Positions 42,789 to 52,216 of a DNA stretch of 64,000 nucleotides are shown one piece after another. Source of the stretch: Spirochaetota bacterium (lineage in GTDB: Bacteria > Spirochaetota > Spirochaetia > Treponematales > Treponemataceae). Numbering within the stretch: position 1 is the stretch's first letter; the number at the start of each line of letters is the position of its first letter. Below the pieces are notes generated by a model. That model made no database searches and was not told where the DNA came from. It saw only the letters and a list, made by a program, of their open reading frames with translations. The translations under genes and the position numbers were made by a program. The DNA lies in assembly GCA_023398165.1 (NCBI GenBank), contig JAEWSQ010000012.1:186001-250000 (forward strand), read 5' to 3'.

Positions 42789-42813
42789 TACACTATGTTA
42801 TTCCTCTAGTGTA
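42789..42813 (-). promoter_or_regulatory. Inverted repeat upstream of the TPR gene
   Basis: TACACTA (42789-42795) and TAGTGTA (42807-42813) are complementary with 11 bp between them, ~20 bp before the GTG start. It may be an operator or part of a 5' leader hairpin. Evidence is limited to symmetry and position. Confidence 0.3.
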
Positions 42814-43027
42814 CCATTGAATGTGAATGCAGTAAATAAATATTTCTTTACTTTATGTTAATGACTATATGAATTATTGCTGAACGTACATTATCTTTTC
42901 GGTTTATTTACAGCCATATTAAGTACCGTAAGAAGTATAGAGCCTCTGGGTTTTTAATCATTTTCTTTCTTTTTTCTTTCTAATTGCACGTATAAAACAC
43001 GTTTGTCAAGAATCTCCGGCTTAAATT

Positions 43028-43426
43028 CTACTCCGTTTTGATCCCGTTCTGTAATGCGTTTTCAACCGCTTTCAAATAGGCATTGCTGCTTGCAGTTGCT
43101 CCGGAAACGTCATCAAGGCGGGGTGTCTGTTCTTCACGTATTTTATCAGTTAATTCCTTAATGAGGCTTTCTCTGCCGTCCTGAATTTTTACTGATTCAA
43201 TAGTTTTTATTGTATGATCCGATACCGTAACGTTAACTGCGGTGCTGAAACGGTAATTATCATACGTGCCTAAATAAGTGCCGTCCGGAATCCTGCTCAG
43301 CTCAACATCGTTAATTTCCAGATTTACCGTTTCCTTAAGACCGGGAAATCCCATTAAGAGGGATAATCCTGCCAGTACTACGAGTGAAGTAACTATAATA
43401 ATGACAGTTCTTAATGCTTTTTTCAT
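43028..43426 (-). CDS. Membrane-anchored FMN-binding-domain protein
   Basis: The 132-residue protein has one N-terminal membrane anchor (VIIIVTSLVVLAGLSLLMG) and an extracytoplasmic FMN-binding domain. It contains DGTYLGTYDNYRFSTAVNVTV and the flavinylation-type motif SGATASS, whose Thr can carry covalent FMN. Such proteins relay electrons outside the membrane in Rnf/Nqr-like or flavin-based respiratory systems. No ApbE flavin transferase gene is in the window. Its ATG overlaps the stop of a membrane-protein remnant (ATGA), with GGAGA upstream inside that remnant. Confidence 0.85.
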   Translation of the reverse strand: MKKALRTVIIIVTSLVVLAGLSLLMGFPGLKETVNLEINDVELSRIPDGTYLGTYDNYRFSTAVNVTVSDHTIKTIESVKIQDGRESLIKELTDKIREEQTPRLDDVSGATASSNAYLKAVENALQNGIKTE

Positions 43427-43566
43427 ACTGTATGTCTCCTTTTATAAGCGGCAGCAACAATCAGCGGTATTGGAATACCAGCAATAAAGTCATACCACGA
43501 AAAATCTGTAAATTCACCTGCCCGGTATTCAGTAAACGTTGAAGTGATATGGCTGTATCTCTGATT
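43423..43566 (-). pseudogene. Membrane-protein 3' remnant ahead of the FMN-binding gene
   Basis: A 47-codon open frame without start ends in TGA overlapping the FMN-binding ATG. It reads TEYRAGEFTDFSWYDFIAGIPIPLIVAAAYKRRHTV, which looks like the end of a membrane protein with a final span. The ATGA coupling and the ribosome site within it indicate a once longer upstream operon member. A stop precedes it at 43567-43569. I cannot name the family. Confidence 0.45.
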
Positions 43567-43766
43567 TCATATGGTTATGCTTCCTGATTGATGTTTTTAG
43601 ATGAATAATTCTTCTGTTGATTATACTCTCGAATACCCTGCAGTCAATTCTTTTTCTTAAAAACCTCTTCTCCGGCAGAGCAGCTGGATAAGAGGAAAAA
43701 TAAGTGGCATCCTATGTATTTGTGTGGTAATCTATAGTGGCAGGAACCATTTTATTTGGGGGCACT
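43567..43766. other. Gene-free region upstream of the large kinase gene
   Basis: No coding frame is credible. It contains CCTCTT...AAGAGG arms (about 43661-43695), a possible hairpin. TAATCT/TATAGT hexamers (about 43727-43736) could be -10 elements for the kinase gene, followed by GGGGG 4 nt before its ATG. Confidence 0.4.
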
Positions 43767-46700
43767 ATGATTCATATTCCGGGTTATCAGCTGAAAGATA
43801 CTGTGTTTAAAAGTGAACGATCAAGCATTTTCAGGGCTTTACGCAGTGCCGATAAAATGCCGGTAATAATTAAACTTCTAAACAGGGAGTTTCCGACAGA
43901 GGAAGAATACTCTGAGTTTTTACGTGAATTTGAAATAACTGAACTGGTTAAGGGATCTGGGGTTATTGAAGTATACGGCTTTGAAAAAATAAACAACAGC
44001 CCTGCAATTGTTATGGAGGATATTTCAGGAAGCTCTCTCGATACTATACTTAAAGTTAAAAAATTGGATCTAAAGGAAAAACTGGCGCTTAGTATTAAGC
44101 TCATAGATTCTCTTAATCAGGTGCATCTTCATACTATTGTGCATAAAGATGTAAACCCTTCAAATTTTATCTGGAATCCCGATACTGACACTGTCAGGAT
44201 AATCGATTTTGGAATTTCTGCCGAGCTTCCCTTAGAGAATATCCCTGCAGCGGGACCCGATATTCTTGAGGGTACGCTTGAATACATTGCCCCCGAACAA
44301 ACCGGCCGTATTAACCGGCCTGTCGACACAAGGTCAGACCTTTATTCCTTTGGCGTTTTACTATATCAGCTGTTTACAGGCAGTCTTCCTTTTTCCTTCG
44401 ATGATGCCGCCGAGCTTATTCACTCTCATCTTGCAAGAATTCCTTTACATCCGTCGGAAAAAAATCCTGAAGTACCGCACATCGTATCTGATATTATAAT
44501 GAAACTGATTTCGAAGGATGCAGAGGCAAGGTATCAGTCTGCATCGGGAGTAAAATGGGATCTATTAGTCTGTCAGGAAAACTGCCGGGCTAACGGCAGA
44601 ATTCCGGAGTTTAGTCTTGGTTCGAGAGATATTTCTACCCGTTTTACTATTCCTAGTAAGGTATACGGACGGGAGGATGAATTACATGCACTTCTTAATG
44701 CCTTTGACAATCTTACTTCAAAGAACCCCCAATTATTTCTGGTGCACGGGCACTCCGGTATTGGGAAAACTTCTCTTGTAAATGAAATCCGGAATGTTGT
44801 AAACAGTAAAAACGGCTTTTTTGTTTCAGGAAAAGTTCAGCAGTTTGATAAACACACCCCGTATAGCGCATTAATTCAGGCATTCAGAGATTTAATACGG
44901 CAGCTTCTGAAAAGTTCCCGGGAAAACATCGAAATGTGGAAATCTGCATTCTGCAGCAGTTTGGGAAATAATACCCAGCTGATAATTGATTTGATTCCGG
45001 AGCTGGAAGAAATTACAGGACCTCAACAGAGTGTTCCTGTTCTAACTCCAGTTGAAGCGCATAACCGGCTACTGTTAACATTTAAAAATTTTCTAAGCGT
45101 ATTTGAGGAAAATGGACACCCTCTGGCTGTGTTCATCGATGACCTTCAATGGTCTGATCCTTCGACTCTTGAACTTTTGAAACATCTTTTATCTGCAGGA
45201 GGGGAATTTACCGTTCTCTTTATTGCTGCGTACAGAGATAATGAAGTTAAAGACGGGGACGTTCTTGTCCGGTTTCTTGATGAATTAAAAAACAGCAGCA
45301 TGTGTGAAATACTCAGCACAAACGATATTAATTTAAAACCGCTCGGATTGTCCGTAATACAACAAATTGTTGCCGACACATGTCATTGTGAGCTTGAGAG
45401 TGCAGAACCGCTTGCCTCGGTTATTTTCGAGAAAACAAACGGTAACCCGTTCTTTGTGAATAAAGTTCTTTTATCGCTGTATCTGGAGGGTGTTTTTACT
45501 CTCAATGAAGAGACCGGCGTTTGGGAATGGAATATTGAAAAAGTTAGAAATACGGGTATAAGTGATAATGTCGTTGATTTCCTCGTAAAGCAGATTGAGT
45601 CTTTGCCGGGCGATACTATAGAAATTCTAAAACTCGCAGCATGTATTGGATATCAGTTTGATTTACTGATTATTTCAAAAATTCTTCACAAACCGTTTAA
45701 TCAAATTGCGGATACTATTCAGACTGCAGTTGATAAGGGATTGATTCAAGCGGTAGATGGATCTCAGCGTCTTCTTAAATATCTTACAAAACCCAAGGCT
45801 GCAAGAATATTGTTTAAATTCAATCATGACCGCATCTGTCAGGCCGTGAGTACGTTAATTCCTGATGATGTAAAAATAAGCATGAATACTCAGATAGGGA
45901 ATGAGCTCCTGCTGTCGTATTTAATGCCCGGCAGTGATGTAACACTCTTTGATGTTGTAAACCATATGAATTTGGGCAGTACCGGCTCTATGGAATTTGA
46001 GAAACGGGCAAAACTTGCCGCATTAAATTTTTGTGCAGGAGATACTGCAAACAATACTGCGGCGTATATTGAGGCATTCGCCTACTATGAAAAAGGAAAA
46101 AGATTACTGACTGAAGATGAGTGGAAGCAGGATAGGGAAATGTGGATTTCTGCATCTCTTACCCAGGCACAAGCTGCATTGTTTTCCGGTAATTTAAATA
46201 ATGCGGAAAATATTTGTGATGCCGTGAGCAGGATCATAACTTCCAGTATCGATAAAGGCAGATTAACAAACGTCAAAGTTATGCTGCTTGAGTTTACGGG
46301 GAAACATATAGAAGCTGTTAATGAAATCCGGAAGTGCTTAAAATTGTTCGGAATTATTTTGCCCGTTGATCCAGGTGAAATTCAAATGGAAATACAGGAA
46401 GGTGTCGGAATAATGAAGTCTTTCCTCAAAAACGCTCGTATTGAAGACATCGTTATTTTACCGGCAATGAAGGATCCTGAAAAACTGATGGTTATGCAGT
46501 TATTGTTCAGTGTAGTTCCTCCTGCATTAATAACAAATCCTCCTCTATATATTCTTGCTTCTTTAATTATGTTTGAACTGACAATGAAATATGGAACAAC
46601 AGATCTTTCCTGCAAGAGTCTTACCGACTGCGGAATTATTCAATGTACTATGATCGGCGACTATGATACCGCATATAAACTTGGCGAAGCCGCATTTGAG

Positions 46701-48959
46701 CTTATAAAAAAACACAAAGCTGAATCAGTGAAGGCTGCAACATACTTTACCTTCACGTTCATTTCCCATTGGCGTAAACATTTTAATGAAGACTTTGAAT
46801 ACTACGAATTGGCGTATAAGTCCGGTCTTGAAACAGGCGACATACAGCATGCGGCGTATGCGCTTGCGCACAAAGTTTTTTTACAGTCTTATACTGGAAA
46901 AAGTTTAGCAGAAAATCTTTCAGAGATTAAAAATACTAATAAATTTCTCACTGAACATAAGACGGCTGTTCCGCTTCTGCTGACATCAATTGTTCAGCTG
47001 CAGATAGAAAAATACTTTGCACTTCCTGAAAGCAGTGAAGAAAAAAATCTTCAGGAACAGGAGAAGATCCTGATTAATTCACTAGAACAGATGCATAATC
47101 TTGCTTTCATTGTTCGAATCGCCCATTTCAATTCAATGTTTCATATTATTCACGGTAATATTGAGCAGGCAAATGAATACTGTCAGCTGGCAGAAAAATT
47201 AGCCTTTGCGGCTCTCTCTGATTTTCCAATACCAAATCAGTATCTGTTTGAGATTATCATTATTTCTAAAAAATGGGATGCCTCTCCTGCGGATGAGCAT
47301 GAGCAAATGTCTGCAAGGGTGTCTGAGAATCTTAAGAAACTGCAGGTGTATAAGGACAGTGCACCTTCCAATTTTGCACATCTATACCATCTTGCATCAG
47401 CAGTGAATGCTGTGATGCATAAAGAAGCACTTGAAACAATACTGGCTCATTTTAATGAAGCTATGATTTTTTATGTCAACGATGATTTCATTCACATGAA
47501 AGCGCTCTGCAATGAGCTTATGGGGGAATTCTGGCTTGGAAGAGGCGAAGCAACAGTTGGAAAGGCATATATTAAAGAGGCCTATTATTTGTATAAGCAA
47601 TGGGGAGCTCTTAGAAAGCTCTGTCTTATGGAAGAAATGTACCCGCATTTTATCCAGGTTAATAAATCTTCTTTCTCTCAATCACACACAAGGACAACAC
47701 ATACAAATCATGTAAACGATATTGATGTAACATCAATACTAAAAGCGACCCGGGCAATTTCCAGCGAAATAAAACTGGATAAACTGCTGTGTACTCTGCT
47801 GGATACAATTCTCGAAAATGCAGGAGCTCAGAATGGCTGTCTGCTGCTTAAAAATGAACACGATAATGAATTGTATATAGAGGCAATAAAAGCAGCAGAT
47901 TCAATACAAATTGAAGTGTTAACTTCTATTCACATAAACCAAAGCAGTAATATTTGCCGCGAGATAGTGCAGTATACTGCAAATACGAAAGAGTTTTTAG
48001 TAATCGATGATGCCTTAGCCGATGCTGATTATAGAAATAATCCTTATGTTATGAGAAATAAAATAAGGTCGGTCATCTGTATGCCGGTAATACTTCAGAA
48101 TAAGTTTAAAGGCGTTGTATATCTTGAAAATAATCTTTCAACAGGTGTTTTTACAGAGCAAAGAATCGAAATACTTAAAATAGTTGCATCCCAGGCTTCC
48201 ATTTCTATAGAAAATGCACGCCTGTATGAAAACCTTGAAGACAAAGTTAAAGAAAGAACATTCCAGCTGAAAGAGGTAAATGATAAGCTTAAGGAATTGT
48301 CGCTTCAGGATCCATTGACAAAGCTGTTCAATCGACGGTATGCATATGATCATATTGCACAATATACAGACAGCTATGTGAAAGAAAAAACATGGGCTTT
48401 GAAAAAAATTAATAAGAGGGAAAAATCAATTGAGCATACTATTCTAGGGGTCTTTCTTATTGATATTGATTTTTTCAAGAAAGTAAATGATACATACGGC
48501 CATCAGGCAGGAGACACTGTTCTGGTGAAGATTGCCGATACATTAAAAAAACTTGTACGGGCAGATGATTATGTTGTCCGTTGGGGCGGGGAAGAGTTTT
48601 TAATTATCCTGAATAATACAAAGGCCGAATATCTTAAAATGTTCGCCAGGAAAGTAATTACCGCAATCCGGGAAACTGAAATTGTGTTATATGAAGGTAC
48701 GGCAATACATATTACCTGTTCATTAGGTTTTACGATGTTTCCAATAGACGGAGAAAATCCTGATCTTATTAATCTTGAGCAAATGATTAATATCAGCGAC
48801 TATGCGTTATATAACGCAAAAGAATCGGGAAGGGACAGAGCAGCATTTTTTAATTTAAATAAACAATCTTTGAACGGGGAGCTGATCAAGAAACTGTTAA
48901 TACAGCTCTCAATAGATTCTAAAACTGAAAGCGACTGGTTCTCGATTGAGTACGTGTAA
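43767..48959 (+). CDS. Giant signalling protein: Ser/Thr kinase - AAA-type ATPase - GAF - diguanylate cyclase
   Basis: The 1730-residue protein starts at ATG 43767 (GGGGG just upstream); GTG 43737 is rejected for lack of a ribosome site. Residues ~7-270 are a Hanks-type kinase (HKDVNPSN catalytic loop ~125, IIDFGIS ~146, EYIAPEQTGR). Residues ~300-600 are a predicted ATPase (Walker A GHSGIGKTS, Walker B VFIDDLQWSD). A ~700-residue helical-repeat region follows, then GAF (~1320-1480), a short coiled coil, and GGDEF (~1500-1695). The cyclase has GGEEF and the inhibitory RxxD (RADD) five residues before it, so it should make c-di-GMP and be product-inhibited. No membrane span: cytoplasmic integrator. 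It stands alone. Confidence 0.9.
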   Translation: MIHIPGYQLKDTVFKSERSSIFRALRSADKMPVIIKLLNREFPTEEEYSEFLREFEITELVKGSGVIEVYGFEKINNSPAIVMEDISGSSLDTILKVKKLDLKEKLALSIKLIDSLNQVHLHTIVHKDVNPSNFIWNPDTDTVRIIDFGISAELPLENIPAAGPDILEGTLEYIAPEQTGRINRPVDTRSDLYSFGVLLYQLFTGSLPFSFDDAAELIHSHLARIPLHPSEKNPEVPHIVSDIIMKLISKDAEARYQSASGVKWDLLVCQENCRANGRIPEFSLGSRDISTRFTIPSKVYGREDELHALLNAFDNLTSKNPQLFLVHGHSGIGKTSLVNEIRNVVNSKNGFFVSGKVQQFDKHTPYSALIQAFRDLIRQLLKSSRENIEMWKSAFCSSLGNNTQLIIDLIPELEEITGPQQSVPVLTPVEAHNRLLLTFKNFLSVFEENGHPLAVFIDDLQWSDPSTLELLKHLLSAGGEFTVLFIAAYRDNEVKDGDVLVRFLDELKNSSMCEILSTNDINLKPLGLSVIQQIVADTCHCELESAEPLASVIFEKTNGNPFFVNKVLLSLYLEGVFTLNEETGVWEWNIEKVRNTGISDNVVDFLVKQIESLPGDTIEILKLAACIGYQFDLLIISKILHKPFNQIADTIQTAVDKGLIQAVDGSQRLLKYLTKPKAARILFKFNHDRICQAVSTLIPDDVKISMNTQIGNELLLSYLMPGSDVTLFDVVNHMNLGSTGSMEFEKRAKLAALNFCAGDTANNTAAYIEAFAYYEKGKRLLTEDEWKQDREMWISASLTQAQAALFSGNLNNAENICDAVSRIITSSIDKGRLTNVKVMLLEFTGKHIEAVNEIRKCLKLFGIILPVDPGEIQMEIQEGVGIMKSFLKNARIEDIVILPAMKDPEKLMVMQLLFSVVPPALITNPPLYILASLIMFELTMKYGTTDLSCKSLTDCGIIQCTMIGDYDTAYKLGEAAFELIKKHKAESVKAATYFTFTFISHWRKHFNEDFEYYELAYKSGLETGDIQHAAYALAHKVFLQSYTGKSLAENLSEIKNTNKFLTEHKTAVPLLLTSIVQLQIEKYFALPESSEEKNLQEQEKILINSLEQMHNLAFIVRIAHFNSMFHIIHGNIEQANEYCQLAEKLAFAALSDFPIPNQYLFEIIIISKKWDASPADEHEQMSARVSENLKKLQVYKDSAPSNFAHLYHLASAVNAVMHKEALETILAHFNEAMIFYVNDDFIHMKALCNELMGEFWLGRGEATVGKAYIKEAYYLYKQWGALRKLCLMEEMYPHFIQVNKSSFSQSHTRTTHTNHVNDIDVTSILKATRAISSEIKLDKLLCTLLDTILENAGAQNGCLLLKNEHDNELYIEAIKAADSIQIEVLTSIHINQSSNICREIVQYTANTKEFLVIDDALADADYRNNPYVMRNKIRSVICMPVILQNKFKGVVYLENNLSTGVFTEQRIEILKIVASQASISIENARLYENLEDKVKERTFQLKEVNDKLKELSLQDPLTKLFNRRYAYDHIAQYTDSYVKEKTWALKKINKREKSIEHTILGVFLIDIDFFKKVNDTYGHQAGDTVLVKIADTLKKLVRADDYVVRWGGEEFLIILNNTKAEYLKMFARKVITAIRETEIVLYEGTAIHITCSLGFTMFPIDGENPDLINLEQMINISDYALYNAKESGRDRAAFFNLNKQSLNGELIKKLLIQLSIDSKTESDWFSIEYV

Positions 48960-48991
48960 ACTCGCCTAAGAATCAAGATTTTTCTACGGTA

Positions 48992-49471
48992 CTATTTGAA
49001 ATACTCTTCATTTGTTAGCCAGATTTCCTCAATTCTATACATATGCCAGTATTCATGAGAAATTATATGATTCATGATTAGCGGAATATTATACATTCCG
49101 TATTCTTTATGATGCGCTTCGTTGTTAAAGTCAGCAGTACTCAATTTATGTATTAATTCTATCTGTTTTTTTCTTTCCGCGTAATATACGGAAAAAGCAT
49201 CTTCAAGGGATGAGTATAATTTACTAATTGATTTCTGAGTTTCAGGGAAATAAGGAGTTATAACAGGATTAGTAACGGTCTTTAATAATTCAATCCGGTC
49301 ATAGAATAGTTTCTGCACATCAGCTATGTGATATACATGTTCCCTGATGGTCCATGCATCTTTATTTCTTTTAGTATCAAGTTTATCATCCGGAATATTT
49401 GAGATATATGTTTCTATGATTCCGGGAAGCGATTCTAAAACGGAAACCAGTGAGACAAGTTTAAATTTCAT
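48992..49471 (-). CDS. DinB-family four-helix protein
   Basis: The 159-residue helical protein shows the DinB/YfiT metal-ligand pattern: His in REHVYHIADV and paired His in NHIISHEYWHMYRI. Members bind a divalent metal and include thiol-dependent transferases; most are uncharacterised. GAGG lies before the ATG at 49471. It is the 3'-most gene of a minus-strand run of small accessory enzymes and follows the flavodoxin-like gene by 18 nt. Confidence 0.8.
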   Translation of the reverse strand: MKFKLVSLVSVLESLPGIIETYISNIPDDKLDTKRNKDAWTIREHVYHIADVQKLFYDRIELLKTVTNPVITPYFPETQKSISKLYSSLEDAFSVYYAERKKQIELIHKLSTADFNNEAHHKEYGMYNIPLIMNHIISHEYWHMYRIEEIWLTNEEYFK

Positions 49472-49489
49472 AGCATACCTCTCTTTGCT

Positions 49490-50113
49490 TTATGCTTTTT
49501 TAAAATATTCAATTACACTTTTAATAACTTCATTCTCTTTTTCTTCATCATCCAGTTTTGCATAACAATTACTGTTTGGATCCCTGCTGTCTAAATACTT
49601 TTTTACGCCGAAACATAACTGATTTTTAATCATATCGTTTATGACGGTGCTTCCAATGCTTTCAATAATACTCTTAAGCGGTTTAATTATATTGCTCATA
49701 TATACATCTTCATATTTCTCTGTCATTCCGCCGTGTGCAATAATGAGAACATTTTTATGCTGATTATTCTGCTTACCTGAACAATAATTCAGGTAATACA
49801 TTTCCTGTATTTTTTCAAAAATGCAAAGAAGCTTTGACGGAATCAGGGCATAGTGGGGTACAACGAGGATTACATCATCATGTGCATTCCATATATCAAA
49901 AAATAAATTAAAGTCTTCATCCTGTATGCATTTTTGGGTTAGAGCGCATTTTTCGCACATGATGCAGAAAGATACATAATAATCACGAAGATCAGCTATT
50001 TCAATACTGATATTCTTAACTTCGAGCAGTCCCCTTTTAATGCGTTCTGCCGTCTGCAGGCTTTTTGAATTGTTTTGAGAAGGTATGATATTAGACGCAC
50101 TTATAATTAACAT
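49490..50113 (-). CDS. Flavodoxin-like / iron-sulfur flavoprotein-type oxidoreductase
   Basis: The 207-residue protein has a flavodoxin-like order: SASNIIPSQNNSKSL for the FMN phosphate loop, then CIMCEKCALTQKC, as in iron-sulfur flavoproteins and FMN reductases. VVPHYALIPSKLLCIFEK and IIAHGGMTEKYE follow. Four Cys within 15 residues could hold a [4Fe-4S] cluster. The loop SQNNSKSL departs from the usual SPRxxGNT. The function is probably electron transfer or quinone reduction. Ribosome site GTGAG. Confidence 0.65.
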   Translation of the reverse strand: MLIISASNIIPSQNNSKSLQTAERIKRGLLEVKNISIEIADLRDYYVSFCIMCEKCALTQKCIQDEDFNLFFDIWNAHDDVILVVPHYALIPSKLLCIFEKIQEMYYLNYCSGKQNNQHKNVLIIAHGGMTEKYEDVYMSNIIKPLKSIIESIGSTVINDMIKNQLCFGVKKYLDSRDPNSNCYAKLDDEEKENEVIKSVIEYFKKA

Positions 50114-50271
50114 AACTCACTCACAGGAAATAATATAAAATTCTCTTTATGTTCGATAATAGTATACAACGTTATTATCATACCGTAGTAAGGAGCAAAG
50201 AGTCCATTTACTTTACTTACAATTGTTGAAACAATACTTATTAACTTTTTTTCCATTACTGTTTTCCTGTC

Positions 50272-51639
50272 CTACACTCGTACGCTTATAAGCATGGCAT
50301 CATGCACATCTAGTTCTGCCGTAAAAGGCCCGGTATCTGCTTTACCGGATTTAATCTCTGTGTTTGTCCACAGATTGAAAATGCCCTTAGCTGAGAGACT
50401 GAATTGTCCGCTGATTTTTTTCGGGCTTAATAGTTTTCTCTGTATAATTTCACATAAGATAGAATCAATATCAGCTGATACAGTCCTCTTTTCATCGCTT
50501 AAATTAAACAGTGCAATATAGACAGCATCTTCGGGATTGGTGCGGACACTGCACCAGAGCGCTTCTTTTTCAGAGCGTGAATATTCAAATGCTCCATGAG
50601 AATTAATCAAAAGCTCCAGTACATTTCTATTTGTTAATAGGGTAAGTGTTTTTGCATCGAGCTGAGGAAGATCTGTTCCTATCATCAAAGGGGAACGGAA
50701 GATGCACCAGAGAGTCAGCATAGTTCTTTGTTCGGCTTCTGTAAAGCGGATTTTTCTTTCGTCTGCGAAACCTTTACCGACTACATTGAGCGGGAGCATG
50801 TCGCAATCAGGCCAGCAGCCTTCCCTTACATGGTTTTGCCAAACAGCGCAGCGCTCAAACATATTTTTTAAAAGGCGGTAGTCATCCCAAAAGTCATCGG
50901 TGATGCGCCACATGTTAGAATACCGCTCAAGGTGATACGCTTTTTCAATAACAGCAGGTCCCGGCGATAGGCTTAATACCATAGGACGGCCGCAGTTTTT
51001 TATGGCTTGGGCAATCATTTCAATTTCTTTTTCTGCTGAGTAGGGAGAGGAAGCATACATATTTGTATTGCAGATATCGTCAACTTTAACATAGTCAACG
51101 CCCCACTGTGCATACAGCTCAAACAGGGAATCGTAATAAGCCTGGGCGCCGGGAGCCTCGTAATTGACTCCGTACATATCTGGATTCCAGCGGCTTATTG
51201 AGTAGGGATTCGCAATTTTATCGGCGGTAACGGAAGTACCTTTTACTTTCATATGCAGGTGGGCTGCAAGGCGCGGAATGCCTCTCATTATATGAATGCC
51301 GAATTTTAAACCGAGTGAATGTATATACGAAGCGAGGTGCTCAAAACCTTTTCCGCCTTCTGCAGAAGGAAAGCGGTTAACGGCAGGCATCTGGCGGCCG
51401 TATTCATCCATGGTAAAATGATTGAACGGAATGTATTGGATTTCAGGGCGCTCTTTACCTGCATCGGGATCCGACCACTGAATATCGATTACAATGTATT
51501 CCCAGCCGTACTGTAGAAGATTCTCTTTCATATAAAGAGCATTTGCACGAACCTGCTGTTCATTTACGGTAGTGTCATAGTAGTCATAACTGTTCCAGCC
51601 CATCGGCGGGAAGGGGCAAACATCATTCTTTGAATACAT
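50272..51639 (-). CDS. GH27-type alpha-galactosidase
   Basis: The 455-residue enzyme begins with the family hallmark PPMGWNSYDYYD. The nucleophile strand is VDYVKVDDICNT and the acid/base region is WRITDDFWDDY. LWCIFRSPLMIGTDLPQLD closes the barrel, and a C-terminal beta domain follows. No signal peptide: cytoplasmic. Start ATG 51639 follows GGAGA at 5 nt; an upstream in-frame start at 51702 lies inside the neighbouring gene. It overlaps the end of the HEAT-repeat gene by 17 bp. Substrate is probably alpha-galactosides, though GH27 relatives also act on other alpha-linked sugars. Confidence 0.85.
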   Translation of the reverse strand: MYSKNDVCPFPPMGWNSYDYYDTTVNEQQVRANALYMKENLLQYGWEYIVIDIQWSDPDAGKERPEIQYIPFNHFTMDEYGRQMPAVNRFPSAEGGKGFEHLASYIHSLGLKFGIHIMRGIPRLAAHLHMKVKGTSVTADKIANPYSISRWNPDMYGVNYEAPGAQAYYDSLFELYAQWGVDYVKVDDICNTNMYASSPYSAEKEIEMIAQAIKNCGRPMVLSLSPGPAVIEKAYHLERYSNMWRITDDFWDDYRLLKNMFERCAVWQNHVREGCWPDCDMLPLNVVGKGFADERKIRFTEAEQRTMLTLWCIFRSPLMIGTDLPQLDAKTLTLLTNRNVLELLINSHGAFEYSRSEKEALWCSVRTNPEDAVYIALFNLSDEKRTVSADIDSILCEIIQRKLLSPKKISGQFSLSAKGIFNLWTNTEIKSGKADTGPFTAELDVHDAMLISVRV

Positions 51640-52195
51640 AGGTTTCTCCTTCAGCCGCTTTTTTATACTTCTTTTTATTCTTTTCATCTTCTTCACGTTC
51701 AATAAGAGATAAAACAGACTCCATCAGCTTCCCGTCTTTTATCTCTTTTGCGATTTTCCCAAGGCTGCCTATTATATCCATCCTGAGAAGGTTATAGTGC
51801 TTTTTTGATGTGTATGAAAGAAACTCATTTTCAAGCTGGTTTACAATCAGGTCTTTGTATTCTTTATCTGCAAGAGCCGCTTTCCATATATTTTGAATGT
51901 ACTGTCTTTGAGTAATAAACTTTTCATCATTAATAAGGCTCATGAGTAATGGAAGTATTTTCTTAAACTCTATGCGGTCTTTTTTATTCCGTGCAAGATT
52001 GCATAAAAGCATGAGCGCAATCGAACGGTGATATGAATTTTCGTCCTGCAGCATTGTTATGAACGTATCTTTGTACTCATTAAACCAGGTAACATTCTGC
52101 TCTGTAATTTCAAGCATTTTCTGCAAAGCATTAAAGCGTTCGGTGTCATCTTTGCTGGCAAGCTGTTTCATATAATGATCAATTTCATCACTCAT
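51623..52195 (-). CDS. HEAT/ARM-repeat helical protein
   Basis: The 190-residue protein is all helical, with repeats of ~35-40 residues (e.g. NSYHRSIALMLLCNLARNKK, LLRMDIIGSLGKIAKEIKDG). This fits HEAT-like repeat proteins annotated in clostridia and spirochaetes. The C terminus is very Lys/Glu-rich (EREEDEKNKKKYKKAAEGE). Function unknown; probably a binding adaptor. GGAGA precedes the start. It overlaps the alpha-galactosidase start, suggesting coupling. Confidence 0.7.
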   Translation of the reverse strand: MSDEIDHYMKQLASKDDTERFNALQKMLEITEQNVTWFNEYKDTFITMLQDENSYHRSIALMLLCNLARNKKDRIEFKKILPLLMSLINDEKFITQRQYIQNIWKAALADKEYKDLIVNQLENEFLSYTSKKHYNLLRMDIIGSLGKIAKEIKDGKLMESVLSLIEREEDEKNKKKYKKAAEGETYVFKE

Positions 52196-52216
52196 ATGAA
52201 TCTCCTAAAAATGTAA

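Noticed and set aside
43737..43766. GTG start for the large kinase protein
   Set aside because: No ribosome site, and it lies next to the putative -10 element; ATG 43767 has GGGGG 4 nt upstream.
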